From the NCBI RefSeq assembly GCF_900112005.1, contig NZ_FOKK01000006.1, positions 247,181 to 311,180 on the forward strand: 64,000 nucleotides of DNA, read 5' to 3'. The stretch comes from Algoriphagus aquimarinus. GTDB lineage: Bacteria; Bacteroidota; Bacteroidia; Cytophagales; Cyclobacteriaceae. Within the stretch, counting starts at the first letter, position 1. Each line of letters starts with the position of its first letter. Position numbers and translations under genes: made by a program. The notes under the pieces are model-generated. The model saw nothing but the letters and a program-made list of their open reading frames with translations, was not told where the DNA came from and ran no database searches. Positions 1 through 10,046 of the stretch are shown one piece after another.

Positions 1-2
1 TT

Positions 3-581
3 TTCATCGGTGGAGGCGGAGATTCTTTTCAATCCCAACTGGCAAACCTTGAAAGTGCAGGATTTACGCTTGTAGAAAGCTTAGGACAGCCTGAGGAGGA
101 TCGTGTTGGGTATTTTGCAGCAAAGGGATCTCTACCTAAAAAGTTGGATGGGAGAGGCGATTATTTGCTACAGAGCACAGCGTACGCACTTGAGTTTTTT
201 GATCATAAAAATGCTCCTTTTTTCCTAATGGTAGAGGCAGCGAATATTGATTCGGGTGGACATGCCAATAGTACTTCAACGATCGTATCGGAGATGTTGG
301 ATTTTGATGAGGTAATCGGGAAATTGATTCAGTATGTGGATGCCAACCCAAATACCTTATTAATCATCACTGCGGATCACGAAACTGGTGGAGTGTCCAT
401 TCCACAGGGAGATATAACCTCAGCAACTGTAGAATTGGCTTATCACAGCGATGATCATACGGGTTTAATGGTTCCAGTATTTGCTTATGGAGCTCATTCA
501 GGTGACTTCAGAGGGGTGTATGAGAACTCGGCAGTGTTTCACAAGATCATGAACTTGGTAAAACAATATCACCAGAAATAA
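3..581 (+). CDS. Alkaline phosphatase, C-terminal part (cut by window edge)
   Basis: The reading frame is open from base 3, so the gene begins upstream of the window. The visible ~192 residues carry the C-terminal motifs of the PhoA-type alkaline phosphatase superfamily: VEAANIDSGGHAN (the E and D/H metal ligands), TADHETGG, and a late H followed by VPVFAYGA. These enzymes are periplasmic, metal-dependent phosphomonoesterases that release phosphate from organic esters. The N-terminal nucleophile serine lies outside the window. The end is followed within 10 bp by a convergent small gene. The family call is firm; substrate is unknown. Confidence 0.88.
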   Translation, partial: FIGGGGDSFQSQLANLESAGFTLVESLGQPEEDRVGYFAAKGSLPKKLDGRGDYLLQSTAYALEFFDHKNAPFFLMVEAANIDSGGHANSTSTIVSEMLDFDEVIGKLIQYVDANPNTLLIITADHETGGVSIPQGDITSATVELAYHSDDHTGLMVPVFAYGAHSGDFRGVYENSAVFHKIMNLVKQYHQK

Positions 582-589
582 CTCAAGTT

Positions 590-781
590 TTATCGTCTTC
601 CTGCGATAGTAAAAGGAAGCATAAAGAGGTTTCGTACAAAGTCAAAAGAGAGGTCTATAGCAAAGCCCAGTAGCCTAAAAGGAAGTAAAATCAACCAAAA
701 TATTGGGTAGAGAAGTAGGCCTATAAGTGCTAATGGCCAGCAAAGCACGAATAGGATACACCAGAGTAGGAAGCTAATCAT
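590..781 (-). CDS. Small hydrophobic membrane protein, conserved hypothetical
   Basis: A 63-residue protein made almost wholly of hydrophobic residues, with one or two long membrane segments (roughly residues 3-25 and 27-45) and a short basic end (GRR). Its pattern (WPLALIGLLLYP followed by LLPFRLLGFA) resembles a conserved small membrane protein often seen in Bacteroidota, known to me only as hypothetical. It converges on the alkaline phosphatase end with an 8-bp gap. ATG at 781 is the only sensible start. Function unknown. Confidence 0.6.
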   Translation of the reverse strand: MISFLLWCILFVLCWPLALIGLLLYPIFWLILLPFRLLGFAIDLSFDFVRNLFMLPFTIAGRR

Positions 782-1653
782 CTTAATTTTTTTTTAGCAC
801 TAACTTCAATACCTGTTCCAAATTCAGAAATAGTCATTCAAGGGCCATCTATGGCTAATAGTAATGATTTGCTGTATCGATACCGTACACGAATACTTGT
901 ATATCGGACAATTTGTGTGACATAAAGCTGTTGTCATCATTGAACATTCCGATGCAACTTTTTTAATAAATGTAGAGCTGTCTTTAATGGTGATTTCAGA
1001 TATAAAGATTTAGCGAAGTTAGTCCTTAAGGCCTAATTTAAGGGCGGATACCTTTTGTAAAAAATTCTATAAGCACTGTCTTAAAGATCAATATTTTCTC
1101 TAAATTGGTGTAAAGAGAAATGGGGGTCTCCTTTAGATATTTAATGTTTAATTACTAGGAGAAATGAGTTTTTGCCAAATATTCTTTTTAAAGTTGAAGT
1201 GAATCTTGTTTATACAAGATAGTTAGTATCAAGTTGTTTCTTTAGGTTGTCTAAATATTGGTGTTAATCTGCTTTTTATTATATATGAAATTCAAATAGT
1301 AAAATTAAAATACGATTGTTCAGTGTTTGTAGTAGAGTTTGGTTGAGAAAAATTGTTTTGTAACCAGTTGAATTTTAGTTGTTTGATTCTTTTAATTGGT
1401 GGGTAGTATTTTGTGTCTGAGGAATAAAGGCGATTACATAGCTTGTTAAGTATAACGGCTGTAGTGAATAGTAATGAATTTTTAATTGATTGTTAACCTA
1501 AGATAGATTGCTAATGATATACTCAAAAAAAGCCTTTGTAAGGAGCAGTTGATATTTCAGGGAATTCCTCGCTGCACAGTATCCGTACGCCTATATAATT
1601 TTTAAATAGTAGGCGAATTTTCTAGTCAATAGTACAAATAAACCTCTTAAATC
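782..1653. other. Long AT-rich intergenic region upstream of susC pair 1
   Basis: 872 bp with no supportable gene. It separates the divergent small membrane gene from the first susC and must hold the promoter of the first PUL operon. The best Bacteroidota-like promoter I can see (TTTG near 1382 and TATTTTG near 1407) is a weak match to the -33 TTTG / -7 TAnnTTTG consensus, so I do not call it as a separate feature. No clear hairpin or RNA gene is visible. Confidence 0.5.
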
Positions 1654-4600
1654 ATGAAAATATATTTACATAGACGACTCCTATGGGTGTCTAAAAGAAT
1701 CCTGTATGGATTCTTATTTCAACTGATTATTTGTTCGCAGCTTTTTGCAAATTCTGAGCAAAATCTTCAGAAGAATTATCAAGTGCAAAATCAACCTGGT
1801 ATTGAAAATATGTCCGCTGGAGATATTCTTAATGAAGGAAGGCTCTCTCTAGACCTTGCAGCGGATGTAACCGTGACTGGTAAAGTTGTAGATGAGACAG
1901 GGCTACCTCTACCAGGTGCAACGGTTTCAGTAGCAGGAACTACTTCAGGAACAATCACTGACGTAGATGGAAAATTCTCTATCACAGTATCAGAAAATGC
2001 GGAGTTGATTTTCTCCTACATTGGATATGATCCGCAGCGAGTAGCTGTTGGAAATCGAACTGTCATAAATATTACATTACGGCCTGATGCCACGGCTTTG
2101 GATGAAGTAATTGTAATTGGATACGGAACGGCCAAACGAAGTGATTTGACGGGATCTGTAGGTTCCGTTGATGCTGAAGCGCTTAGAGAGCGTCCAGCCT
2201 CCTCCTTAAATCAAGCTTTGGCAGGTAGAGTTTCTGGCGTACAAGTGAATAGTAACTCGGGACGACCAGGAGGAAGAACCACGGTTAGAATCAGAGGATT
2301 CAGTTCAATTAACTCGTCCAATAATCCACTTTATGTAATCGATGGTGTGCAAATGCCAATGGGTACTTTAGATCAGCAAAGTAGTGCAATCGATTACATC
2401 AACCCTAATGATATCGTGTCGGTGGAAGTGTTGAAAGACGCGTCATCTACTGCGATCTATGGTTCCAGAGGAGCTAACGGGGTTATCCTTATTACTACCA
2501 AGAAGGGTAAGTCGGGAGAAGGTAGCGTGACTTATAATGTGGATTTGAGTGTGCCGATTATCGGACCAAACAGACCGGAAGTATTGAATGCAAAGCAATA
2601 TCTTGCTGTAGAGGATCTGGCATGGGCAAACATGCAGAAATATGATCCACAAGGCTGGGCAGATGGCAAATGGGCATATCTGAATCCTGCTTTAAGAAGA
2701 ACTGATCCACGCATCTTTGATAGTCAGGGAAATCCTCTTTATGATACAAACTGGCTGGAAGAAACTACGCAAAATAAACTTTCCCAAAATCACCAATTAG
2801 GTTTTACAGGCGGAAATGAGCGTACATCTTATTCACTTTCCCTAGGATATAGAGGTGATGAAGGCTTGGTGAAAACCTCCTATCTGAAAAGATATTCAGC
2901 TCGATTTACCATAGAAGATCAAGTAAAAACTTGGTTGAAAGTTGGAGGTAGCCTTAGCTATAATAATCAGTCAGAAAATCTAGTCGATGTGTCTGATGCG
3001 GTAGCTAGACAAATGGTGGAAGATTTCCCATTCTTACCAGTTAAGTATGAAGATGGGACGTTTGCTAACAACAGAGACTATCCATTCGCTGAAGGAACAA
3101 TGAGTTCTATGCACCGTCTATATGGAAGAAAGTACATTCTTAACACGCAAACAACGTTGGGAAGCATGTATACAAACATCAAATTTTCTGATGATTTGGA
3201 AATGCGAACTGCTTTAGGTGTGAATATTCTTACTCAGGAAAACGATAGATCTGAGACAAGAACCTTGGCAATCGGGCAAAGTGGTACTGCTTCTAGAAGT
3301 ATGAGAAAAGATGCATTCTGGTCTTTGGAAAATTACTTGACTTACAATAAAGTATTTGCTGAAAGACATGCAGTGACGGGACTTCTTGGTATTTCATGGC
3401 AAGAATCTAACTATTCGGCTATGAGTGCAAGTATCCAGAACTTTTCTACTGATTACTTCTTGTACAATAACTTGGGAGCAGGTAGCCAGCTGCCAAGAGT
3501 AGGTTCAGGTGCATCTCGTGAAGCTTTGAATTCATATTTTGCCAGAATCAATTACATTTTGGATGATAAATATTTGTTTACTGCAACGGGACGAGCGGAT
3601 GGTTCTTCCAAATTCGGTGACAATAATAAATACGCCTTTTTCCCTTCTGCGGCTTTGGCTTGGAGAGTTTCTGAAGAAGGATTCCTTAAAGGAAATCAAA
3701 CCATTTCTAACTTGAAAGTAAGAACTAGTTACGGGTTGACAGGTAACTCTGAGATTCCTCCTTACTCTTCACTTTCACTGTTGAGCTCCAATTATTCAGC
3801 TATTTACAATGAAACTCAAGTGGGTGGAACTGGTATCAACAGACTGGCAAACCCAGATTTGAAATGGGAGAAAACTGCTCAGACAGATTTTGGAGTTGAG
3901 TTAGGGATGTTTAATAATCGCTTGAATGTAGAAGTTGATCTGTACTATAGAAAAACGACTGACATGCTACTGGATTCACCAGTACCTAGAACAAGTGGAT
4001 ATGCTACCATCAGAAGCAACGTAGGTTCTATGGAGAATAAAGGAATCGAGTTTACCCTTAATTCCGTCAATGTTGATAGAGAGAATTTCAGTTGGAATAC
4101 TTCATTCAATCTATCACTAAATAGAAACAAGGTGCTTTCTCTAGCTACACCAGCAGATATCTTTGGAGTTGGTGGTCCTAATTTCACTAACCAGACCAAC
4201 ATTATTAGAGTTGGTGAGCCAGTTGGTTCTTTCTGGGGTTTGACACGACTAGGTACTTGGAGTGAAGCTGAGAGAGCTGAAGCTGCGGAATTTGTGAGTT
4301 ATAGAAATGGACTTACCATTCTTCCTGGAGATATCAAGTATTTGGATGTCAACGGCGACAAAGCAATCAATGATTCGGATAGAATGATCATAGGAAATGG
4401 TAGTCCAGATTTCTGGGGAGCTATTTCCAACAGTTTCAAACTATACAATTTTGATCTTACTGTTGAGCTACAATACAGTGTGGGTAATGACGTGTTGGAT
4501 ATGACTCTTCACCCAAGTGAAGACCGTCAAGCACTAGCAAATAGTTACACCTCTGTCTTGAATGCCTGGACTCCAACTAATCAAAACACCATGATTGCGG

Positions 4601-4920
4601 AAATACGCGATACACGTGCTGGTTACGTGACTAACGTGGATTCTCACTGGGTGAAAGATGGTTCTTTCTTACGAGGCAGAAACCTGCTGTTGGGTTATAA
4701 CTTCCCTACTAACGTAGCAAACTCCATTAAACTAAACAGATTAAGAGCTTATGCTTCCGCTCAGAATTTCTTCCTATTGACAGGTAAGGATATCAACGGA
4801 GATCCAGAAACTTCACCTATACGTGGAGGAAACGGAGACAACGTCTTCTCACAGGGTATGAACTGGCATAGTTATCCTCGACCAACAATTTTCATGTTTG
4901 GTATTCAGGTAACTCTTTAA
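1654..4920 (+). CDS. SusC-like TonB-dependent outer-membrane glycan transporter (pair 1)
   Basis: A 1088-residue SusC/RagA-type TonB-dependent receptor that imports oligosaccharides across the outer membrane in complex with the SusD lipoprotein. A signal peptide (to about residue 32) is followed by a spacer, a carboxypeptidase-regulatory-like beta-sandwich domain (VTGKVVDETGLPLPGATV, about residues 72-145), a TonB-box region (LDEVIVIGYGT), the plug domain with RIRGFSS and VIDGVQMP, and a 22-strand barrel ending in aromatic FGIQVTL. Length fits the family. The partner susD follows after 28 bp. The N-terminal spacer between signal and sandwich is longer than in the other two copies. Glycan specificity cannot be read from sequence. 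Confidence 0.95.
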   Translation: MKIYLHRRLLWVSKRILYGFLFQLIICSQLFANSEQNLQKNYQVQNQPGIENMSAGDILNEGRLSLDLAADVTVTGKVVDETGLPLPGATVSVAGTTSGTITDVDGKFSITVSENAELIFSYIGYDPQRVAVGNRTVINITLRPDATALDEVIVIGYGTAKRSDLTGSVGSVDAEALRERPASSLNQALAGRVSGVQVNSNSGRPGGRTTVRIRGFSSINSSNNPLYVIDGVQMPMGTLDQQSSAIDYINPNDIVSVEVLKDASSTAIYGSRGANGVILITTKKGKSGEGSVTYNVDLSVPIIGPNRPEVLNAKQYLAVEDLAWANMQKYDPQGWADGKWAYLNPALRRTDPRIFDSQGNPLYDTNWLEETTQNKLSQNHQLGFTGGNERTSYSLSLGYRGDEGLVKTSYLKRYSARFTIEDQVKTWLKVGGSLSYNNQSENLVDVSDAVARQMVEDFPFLPVKYEDGTFANNRDYPFAEGTMSSMHRLYGRKYILNTQTTLGSMYTNIKFSDDLEMRTALGVNILTQENDRSETRTLAIGQSGTASRSMRKDAFWSLENYLTYNKVFAERHAVTGLLGISWQESNYSAMSASIQNFSTDYFLYNNLGAGSQLPRVGSGASREALNSYFARINYILDDKYLFTATGRADGSSKFGDNNKYAFFPSAALAWRVSEEGFLKGNQTISNLKVRTSYGLTGNSEIPPYSSLSLLSSNYSAIYNETQVGGTGINRLANPDLKWEKTAQTDFGVELGMFNNRLNVEVDLYYRKTTDMLLDSPVPRTSGYATIRSNVGSMENKGIEFTLNSVNVDRENFSWNTSFNLSLNRNKVLSLATPADIFGVGGPNFTNQTNIIRVGEPVGSFWGLTRLGTWSEAERAEAAEFVSYRNGLTILPGDIKYLDVNGDKAINDSDRMIIGNGSPDFWGAISNSFKLYNFDLTVELQYSVGNDVLDMTLHPSEDRQALANSYTSVLNAWTPTNQNTMIAEIRDTRAGYVTNVDSHWVKDGSFLRGRNLLLGYNFPTNVANSIKLNRLRAYASAQNFFLLTGKDINGDPETSPIRGGNGDNVFSQGMNWHSYPRPTIFMFGIQVTL

Positions 4921-4948
4921 TCCTTTTTTACTTAAAGCGATATAACAA

Positions 4949-6505
4949 ATGAAAGATACTATATATAACAGAGCAGGCAGATTGTTCCTAGTTGGAGCAA
5001 TGGTGGCAGGATTTGTAGGATGTTCGAGCTTTTTGGAAGAACAAGATCCTTCTAATTTGACTCCAGAAAGTTTCTATACTATTCCTGATCACGCGGAAGC
5101 AGCACTTGCTGCGGTTTACGCAGACACAAGGTTTATTGGTGGAGACGGAGGGATATTTTCTTCCACTTGGCAATTGTTGGAAGCTCCTACAGGAACTTCA
5201 ACGACTGAAACAGCCCAGAATTCCGATTTGAATAACCTGTACGGGTTGATCTATGATGGCAGAACTCAACATGTCATAAACTGGTGGAATGGATTGTATA
5301 AGGTAATAGCTCAAGCAAATTTGGTTTTGGCAAAAGTACCGGATATTACTCCTATGGATGCTGCCCAGAAGACAAAAGTACTTGGTGAGGCTAGGTTTCT
5401 ACGGGCTTGGTCTTATTTCTACTTAGTGAGATTGTGGGGAGATGTTCCTTTAGTAGTCTTACCTCAAACTGCAAGTTCAGAGAATTTCAAACCGGCACCT
5501 GCTTCTCAGGAAGAAGTATATGCATTGATTTTGGAAGATTTAAAAGCTGCTGAAACAGCTGGACTTCCATGGATGGATAATAGCGGAAGAGCTTCTCTAG
5601 CAGCAACCAAATCCATGCTGGCTAAAGTGTATCTGACAATGGCGGGATTTCCTCTAAGCAAAGGAGCATCTCATTATCAAATGGCTGCTGATAAAGCTAA
5701 AGAAGTGGTAGATTATGCAAATAACAACCCGCTATCGATCAATTTATTCCCTACTTATACGGCTATTCACGACGAGAAAAATGATAACAAATTGGAGCAT
5801 ATTTTTATGCTACAATACAATGTGATCGTTTCTGGAAATCCTATGAATAATATGTTTCCAAACTTCAAGCCGGTAACATTTGCTGGTCCATCGGGAACAG
5901 GTAGCACCGTGCCAACGGAGGATTTCTACAACTCGTATGAGAGTGGAGATATCCGTGCCAAAAATCAGGAAGGTTATTTCTATACTACCTACTATGTAAA
6001 TGGCAGTGGAGCAGAGTTTGATCTTGGTGCACCATATGTTTTCAAGCACTTCAATAAGCTTGCTCTAGGCACAAAGGATCAACCGGGGAACAGATCAAAC
6101 AACTTAAATGTACCATTGATCAGATATGCCGAAGTATTATTGACCTATGCAGAAGCTCAGAATGAAGTTTCAGGGCCAAATGCTTTAGCGGTAGAGAGTT
6201 TGAAAAAAATTCGTGATAGAGCTGGATTGACTACCCCTGCACTTGGTGGATTTACTGCGGATACATTCAGAGATGCGGTTTTGAGAGAGAGATGGCATGA
6301 GCTCTGCTATGAGCAGATTACTTGGTTTGATATGCTTCGCTTACGCAAAGTGTATAATGAGGCAACTAATGGATTCGATCAGTTCGTAGGTCATATCAAT
6401 CCTAGCTCAAATCAAGCACTGCAGGCTAAGCATTATTTGATGCCTTACCCGCTTCCAGAAATGCAAAACAATCCAAATCTTACTCCACAGAATCCTGGAT
6501 ATTAA
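4949..6505 (+). CDS. SusD-like glycan-binding lipoprotein (pair 1)
   Basis: A 518-residue SusD/RagB-family surface lipoprotein that caps the SusC channel and binds glycan. The lipobox ends at Cys25 (GFVGC), followed by SSFLEEQDPSNLTPE. The core holds the family's TPR helices (AKTKVLGEARFLRAWSYF) and the C-terminal part has IRYAEVLLTYAEAQNE, with the typical end LTPQNPGY. It lies 28 bp after susC pair 1, certainly in the same transcript, and a strong terminator follows at 6533-6568. Confidence 0.95.
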   Translation: MKDTIYNRAGRLFLVGAMVAGFVGCSSFLEEQDPSNLTPESFYTIPDHAEAALAAVYADTRFIGGDGGIFSSTWQLLEAPTGTSTTETAQNSDLNNLYGLIYDGRTQHVINWWNGLYKVIAQANLVLAKVPDITPMDAAQKTKVLGEARFLRAWSYFYLVRLWGDVPLVVLPQTASSENFKPAPASQEEVYALILEDLKAAETAGLPWMDNSGRASLAATKSMLAKVYLTMAGFPLSKGASHYQMAADKAKEVVDYANNNPLSINLFPTYTAIHDEKNDNKLEHIFMLQYNVIVSGNPMNNMFPNFKPVTFAGPSGTGSTVPTEDFYNSYESGDIRAKNQEGYFYTTYYVNGSGAEFDLGAPYVFKHFNKLALGTKDQPGNRSNNLNVPLIRYAEVLLTYAEAQNEVSGPNALAVESLKKIRDRAGLTTPALGGFTADTFRDAVLRERWHELCYEQITWFDMLRLRKVYNEATNGFDQFVGHINPSSNQALQAKHYLMPYPLPEMQNNPNLTPQNPGY

Positions 6506-6532
6506 GTTGAAATAAAAGTTTGTATGTAATTG

Positions 6533-6568
6533 AAAATGGCTCCAATTTATTGGAGCCATTTTTTTTTG
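6533..6568 (+). terminator. Rho-independent terminator after susCD pair 1
   Basis: A perfect 11-bp stem (AATGGCTCCAA / TTGGAGCCATT) with a 4-nt loop is followed by a run of eight or more T. It starts about 28 bp after the susD stop and ends the pair 1 transcript, so pair 2 must have its own promoter in the 375 bp that follow (6569-6943). That stretch is AT-rich with no gene. Confidence 0.9.
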
Positions 6569-6943
6569 GATTTATGTTTAAAATTTTAATAGAGAGTAGT
6601 TTAGTTGAGTAGCTTTCTTTTTTAATAAAGACTGTACTTCCAACTTTTCTTAAGGGACATGTGACTTTTTCATAAAAATTTAATCTATTGATTTATAGGT
6701 GTTTATAATATTTGCAAAAAAATTATACAAATGCCCTATTTTTATTGGTGCATTTGGACTAAATTCAAATAGTCGTGCTAATTGTTTGTTTTATTTTAAT
6801 TGAAACAAATATTATTTGGTAGATGTTGTTTTTCTTGGACTATTCACATAGTAATGTCCCTGTTTGACAGCATTTCAAGATTCAGCAAGTCTAGCGTAAA
6901 ATTTAACTATGTATTTGAGATCAATAACCCTAAAATTCTAAAA

Positions 6944-9900
6944 ATGAAAAAATCTAACCCGTCTTCCCAGATTCGATGGAAAATAGGGCTCACGTTCTTT
7001 GTGCTACAGTGGGTATTCCTTTCTCCGTTCCATGCTTTTTCCAGTGAAGCATATGTGTACCGTGATTTAGTAAATAGTAATAGCTCTAAAGAGGCTGTTA
7101 ATGATATAACTGGAAAAGTTGTAGATGAGAAGAATGAGCCTATTCCTGGAGTAACAATTTTGGTTAAAGGCACCACAAATGGGGCAGTAACTGATTTGGA
7201 CGGAAGTTATTCACTTTCAAATATTCCAGAAGGAGCAGTGCTCGTGTTCTCCTTTATAGGCTACGCTAAACAGGAGGTAGCTGTTGGAAGTCAGTCGATT
7301 ATCAATATCAAATTGGTGACTGATTCTCAGTCACTGGATGAAGTCGTGGTGATTGGGTATGGCACTTTAGAGAGGAGAGATTTGACAGGTGCTGTAGCCA
7401 GTGTTGATATAAAGCAACAGCAGGAGTTGTCGAATGTCAATTTGATGCAATCCCTTCAAGGTAGAGTGGCGGGTTTAAGTGTAGGAGCTATTACCAGTTC
7501 TGGTGCTAATCCAAGAATCGATATTAGAGGCCAAAATACACTGTCGAGTTCCACAAGTGATAATTCACCTTTAATAGTATTAGATGGGATTATTTACCGT
7601 GGAAGTATGGTAGATATCAATCCTTCTTCTATAGAATCAATAGAAGTGTTGAAAGATGGCAGTGCTGCAGCTGTCTATGGTTCGCAAGCAGCTAATGGAG
7701 TGATATTGATAACCTCAAAAAAAGGTAAGGAAGTAGGTAAACCTATTATCAGTTATTCTGGGCAATATTCATTGCAAGTACCGACTAATTCTATAGAGCC
7801 ATTTAATACTGCTCAGAATAAAGCCTTTTTGGATGATTTATACTGGACAGATAGTAGAGTGGCGCCAGATTACCTTACAGTTAATCCTGACTTTGATGTT
7901 ACACCTTTTTTGAAAACTATTGGGATTTCTAATGGCTACAAAAACAATCTAGATAATGATTGGTGGGGAATGCTGACAGGTAATGGAAGTATAAACAAAC
8001 AGGATGTTAGTATCCGTGGAAGATCAGCAAATTCAGGTTATTTTATTTCAGCAGGTCTTCTGGATCAAAAGGGATTTGTCAAAAATGATGATTTCAAAAG
8101 AATAAGTTTGAATATAAATATGGATACTAAGATCACTGAGTGGTTGACTTTTGGTATGGAGACATTTTTGACTACAAGTGATTATTCTGGTGTTTCGCCT
8201 TCCGTTAGTAATGCTTTTCATTTCCAGCCTTTCGTGCCAATATATGATGATAATGGAGAATATGTATTGGAGCCAACAGGGACTGGACTTAACCCATTTC
8301 TTCAATACCAAATAGATGATGAGGAGAAAAGACTAAACTTGTTTGGGAATTTTCACCTAGACATAAAATTACCTTTTATAAAAGGACTTAATTATCGGGT
8401 GAATTATGGTAACAATTACACGTTAAATACCAATAATCAATTCAATCCATGGGGGGCTAATTTTACTGGTGCTGGTTACAAAAACAGCAGTAGCAGTTAT
8501 GGTTATATTGTAGATAATATTTTAAGCTACAACAACACCTTTAATGAGGATCATAGATTGAATGTCACCCTCCTGTATGGTGTAGAGAAGATTCAAACTA
8601 GTCTTACAAATGCCTCTGCACAGGGCTTTGTAAACCCTACTTTGGGTTATAATAAACTAGAAGCTGGAGATCCTACCCTGAATTTGATCAATACTGGGGC
8701 ACAACAGGAGACCAGTCTTTATACTATGGGTAGAGCCATCTATACGTTGAAAAATAAGTATATGGTGACAGCTACAGTGAGAAGAGATGGATTCTCAGGT
8801 TTTGGAACGACTAGTAAATTTGGACTTTTCCCATCGGTTGCATTGGGCTGGGTGATGAGTGACGAAGGCTTTATGAAGTCATCAGGAGTTGAGTATTTGA
8901 AATTGAGAGCATCCTATGGTCAGACAGGTCGAAGAGCGCTCTCAAGATACCAAACCCTTGCTGTGATGGGTTCTGCTCAAAGTATAATTTTTGGAGATGG
9001 AGGAAGTGCTACTATAGGGCAATGGATAAACTCTATGGCAAACAATGATCTAAAGTGGGAGACTACTACTGGCTTGAACCTAGGGATTGATTTTGAATTA
9101 TTAAAATCTCGCCTTTATGGTAATGTCGAATACTACAGTAACAACACAGAAAACATCCTTTACAGTATCCAGATTCCTGAAATAACTGGGTTTTCTACCA
9201 TTGGTACAAACATAGGTAATGTCAAAAACCACGGACTTGAACTTGTTTTAAATGGTAGAATCATTGAAAAGCAGGATATGAGTTGGGAAGCAGGGTTTAA
9301 CTTTTCCCGTAATAGAAATGAAATCGTATCCATCTTGGGAGCAGATAACAATGGTGATGGAAAAGAAGATGATATCATCACCAATCAGTTATTTATCGGA
9401 GAGCCTCAAAATGTAGTATATGACTATGAGGTTACAGGTATGTGGCAATTAGCAGATGAGGTTCCAACAGGTTTTTTCCCGGGAACCTACATGTTAGATG
9501 ATGCGAATGAAGACGGAAAAATTACTCCTGCTGATCGAAAAATTCTAGGTTATCGAGATCCTTCTTACAGATTTGGTATCAGTAATACTTTCCGATATAA
9601 GAATTTCTCATTATATGTTTTTGTAAACTCCATACAGGGTGGCAAGGACTTTTATTATGCTGATGGAAGTCCGTACCAAGATGGTAATTTGTTTAAGAAG
9701 GATCAGCTTTCTTACTCCAATGCAATGGCTTTCGACTATTGGATGCCAGAGAATCCAAATGCCAAATATAGAAGATTGGATACTCCTTCAAGTTTTGCTG
9801 GTAGACCCTATGATCAAAGAAGCTTTGTGAGGCTCCAAGATGTTTCCTTGTCTTACAGTTTTGGTGCTGGAGTATTAGATAAACTTAAACTAAGTAACCT

Positions 9901-10036
9901 CAAAGTAAACTTAAGTGGAAAAAATCTTGCCACATGGACCAAATGGGAAGGTTGGGATCCAGAAACTGGAGTTGGCCTCGTAGCAGGAGTACCGCTTATG
10001 AGAAGTTATACTATTGGTTTGAACGTAGAATTTTAA
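6944..10036 (+). CDS. SusC-like TonB-dependent outer-membrane glycan transporter (pair 2)
   Basis: A ~1030-residue SusC-type receptor. The reading frame is open upstream to a TTG at 6800, but the ATG at 6944 (MKKSNPSSQIRW) is chosen because it is followed at once by a normal signal peptide (LTFFVLQWVFLSPFHAFS); the upstream extension has no signal-like character. Domains: carboxypeptidase-like sandwich (ITGKVVDEKNEPIPGVTI), TonB-box region (LDEVVVIGYGT), plug (DIRGQNTL, VLDGIIYRG), barrel ending IGLNVEF. The partner susD follows after 10 bp. Only moderately similar to pair 1, so it probably binds a different fragment of the same glycan. Confidence 0.94.
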   Translation: MKKSNPSSQIRWKIGLTFFVLQWVFLSPFHAFSSEAYVYRDLVNSNSSKEAVNDITGKVVDEKNEPIPGVTILVKGTTNGAVTDLDGSYSLSNIPEGAVLVFSFIGYAKQEVAVGSQSIINIKLVTDSQSLDEVVVIGYGTLERRDLTGAVASVDIKQQQELSNVNLMQSLQGRVAGLSVGAITSSGANPRIDIRGQNTLSSSTSDNSPLIVLDGIIYRGSMVDINPSSIESIEVLKDGSAAAVYGSQAANGVILITSKKGKEVGKPIISYSGQYSLQVPTNSIEPFNTAQNKAFLDDLYWTDSRVAPDYLTVNPDFDVTPFLKTIGISNGYKNNLDNDWWGMLTGNGSINKQDVSIRGRSANSGYFISAGLLDQKGFVKNDDFKRISLNINMDTKITEWLTFGMETFLTTSDYSGVSPSVSNAFHFQPFVPIYDDNGEYVLEPTGTGLNPFLQYQIDDEEKRLNLFGNFHLDIKLPFIKGLNYRVNYGNNYTLNTNNQFNPWGANFTGAGYKNSSSSYGYIVDNILSYNNTFNEDHRLNVTLLYGVEKIQTSLTNASAQGFVNPTLGYNKLEAGDPTLNLINTGAQQETSLYTMGRAIYTLKNKYMVTATVRRDGFSGFGTTSKFGLFPSVALGWVMSDEGFMKSSGVEYLKLRASYGQTGRRALSRYQTLAVMGSAQSIIFGDGGSATIGQWINSMANNDLKWETTTGLNLGIDFELLKSRLYGNVEYYSNNTENILYSIQIPEITGFSTIGTNIGNVKNHGLELVLNGRIIEKQDMSWEAGFNFSRNRNEIVSILGADNNGDGKEDDIITNQLFIGEPQNVVYDYEVTGMWQLADEVPTGFFPGTYMLDDANEDGKITPADRKILGYRDPSYRFGISNTFRYKNFSLYVFVNSIQGGKDFYYADGSPYQDGNLFKKDQLSYSNAMAFDYWMPENPNAKYRRLDTPSSFAGRPYDQRSFVRLQDVSLSYSFGAGVLDKLKLSNLKVNLSGKNLATWTKWEGWDPETGVGLVAGVPLMRSYTIGLNVEF

Positions 10037-10046
10037 TTGAAAAAAC

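Noticed and set aside
6688..6714. Possible -33/-7 promoter upstream of susC pair 2
   Set aside because: The -7 element (AATATTTG) and the spacing do not match the Bacteroidota consensus well enough to call.
6800..6943. N-terminal extension of susC pair 2 from TTG 6800
   Set aside because: It precedes a normal ATG plus signal peptide at 6944 and would place the signal internally.
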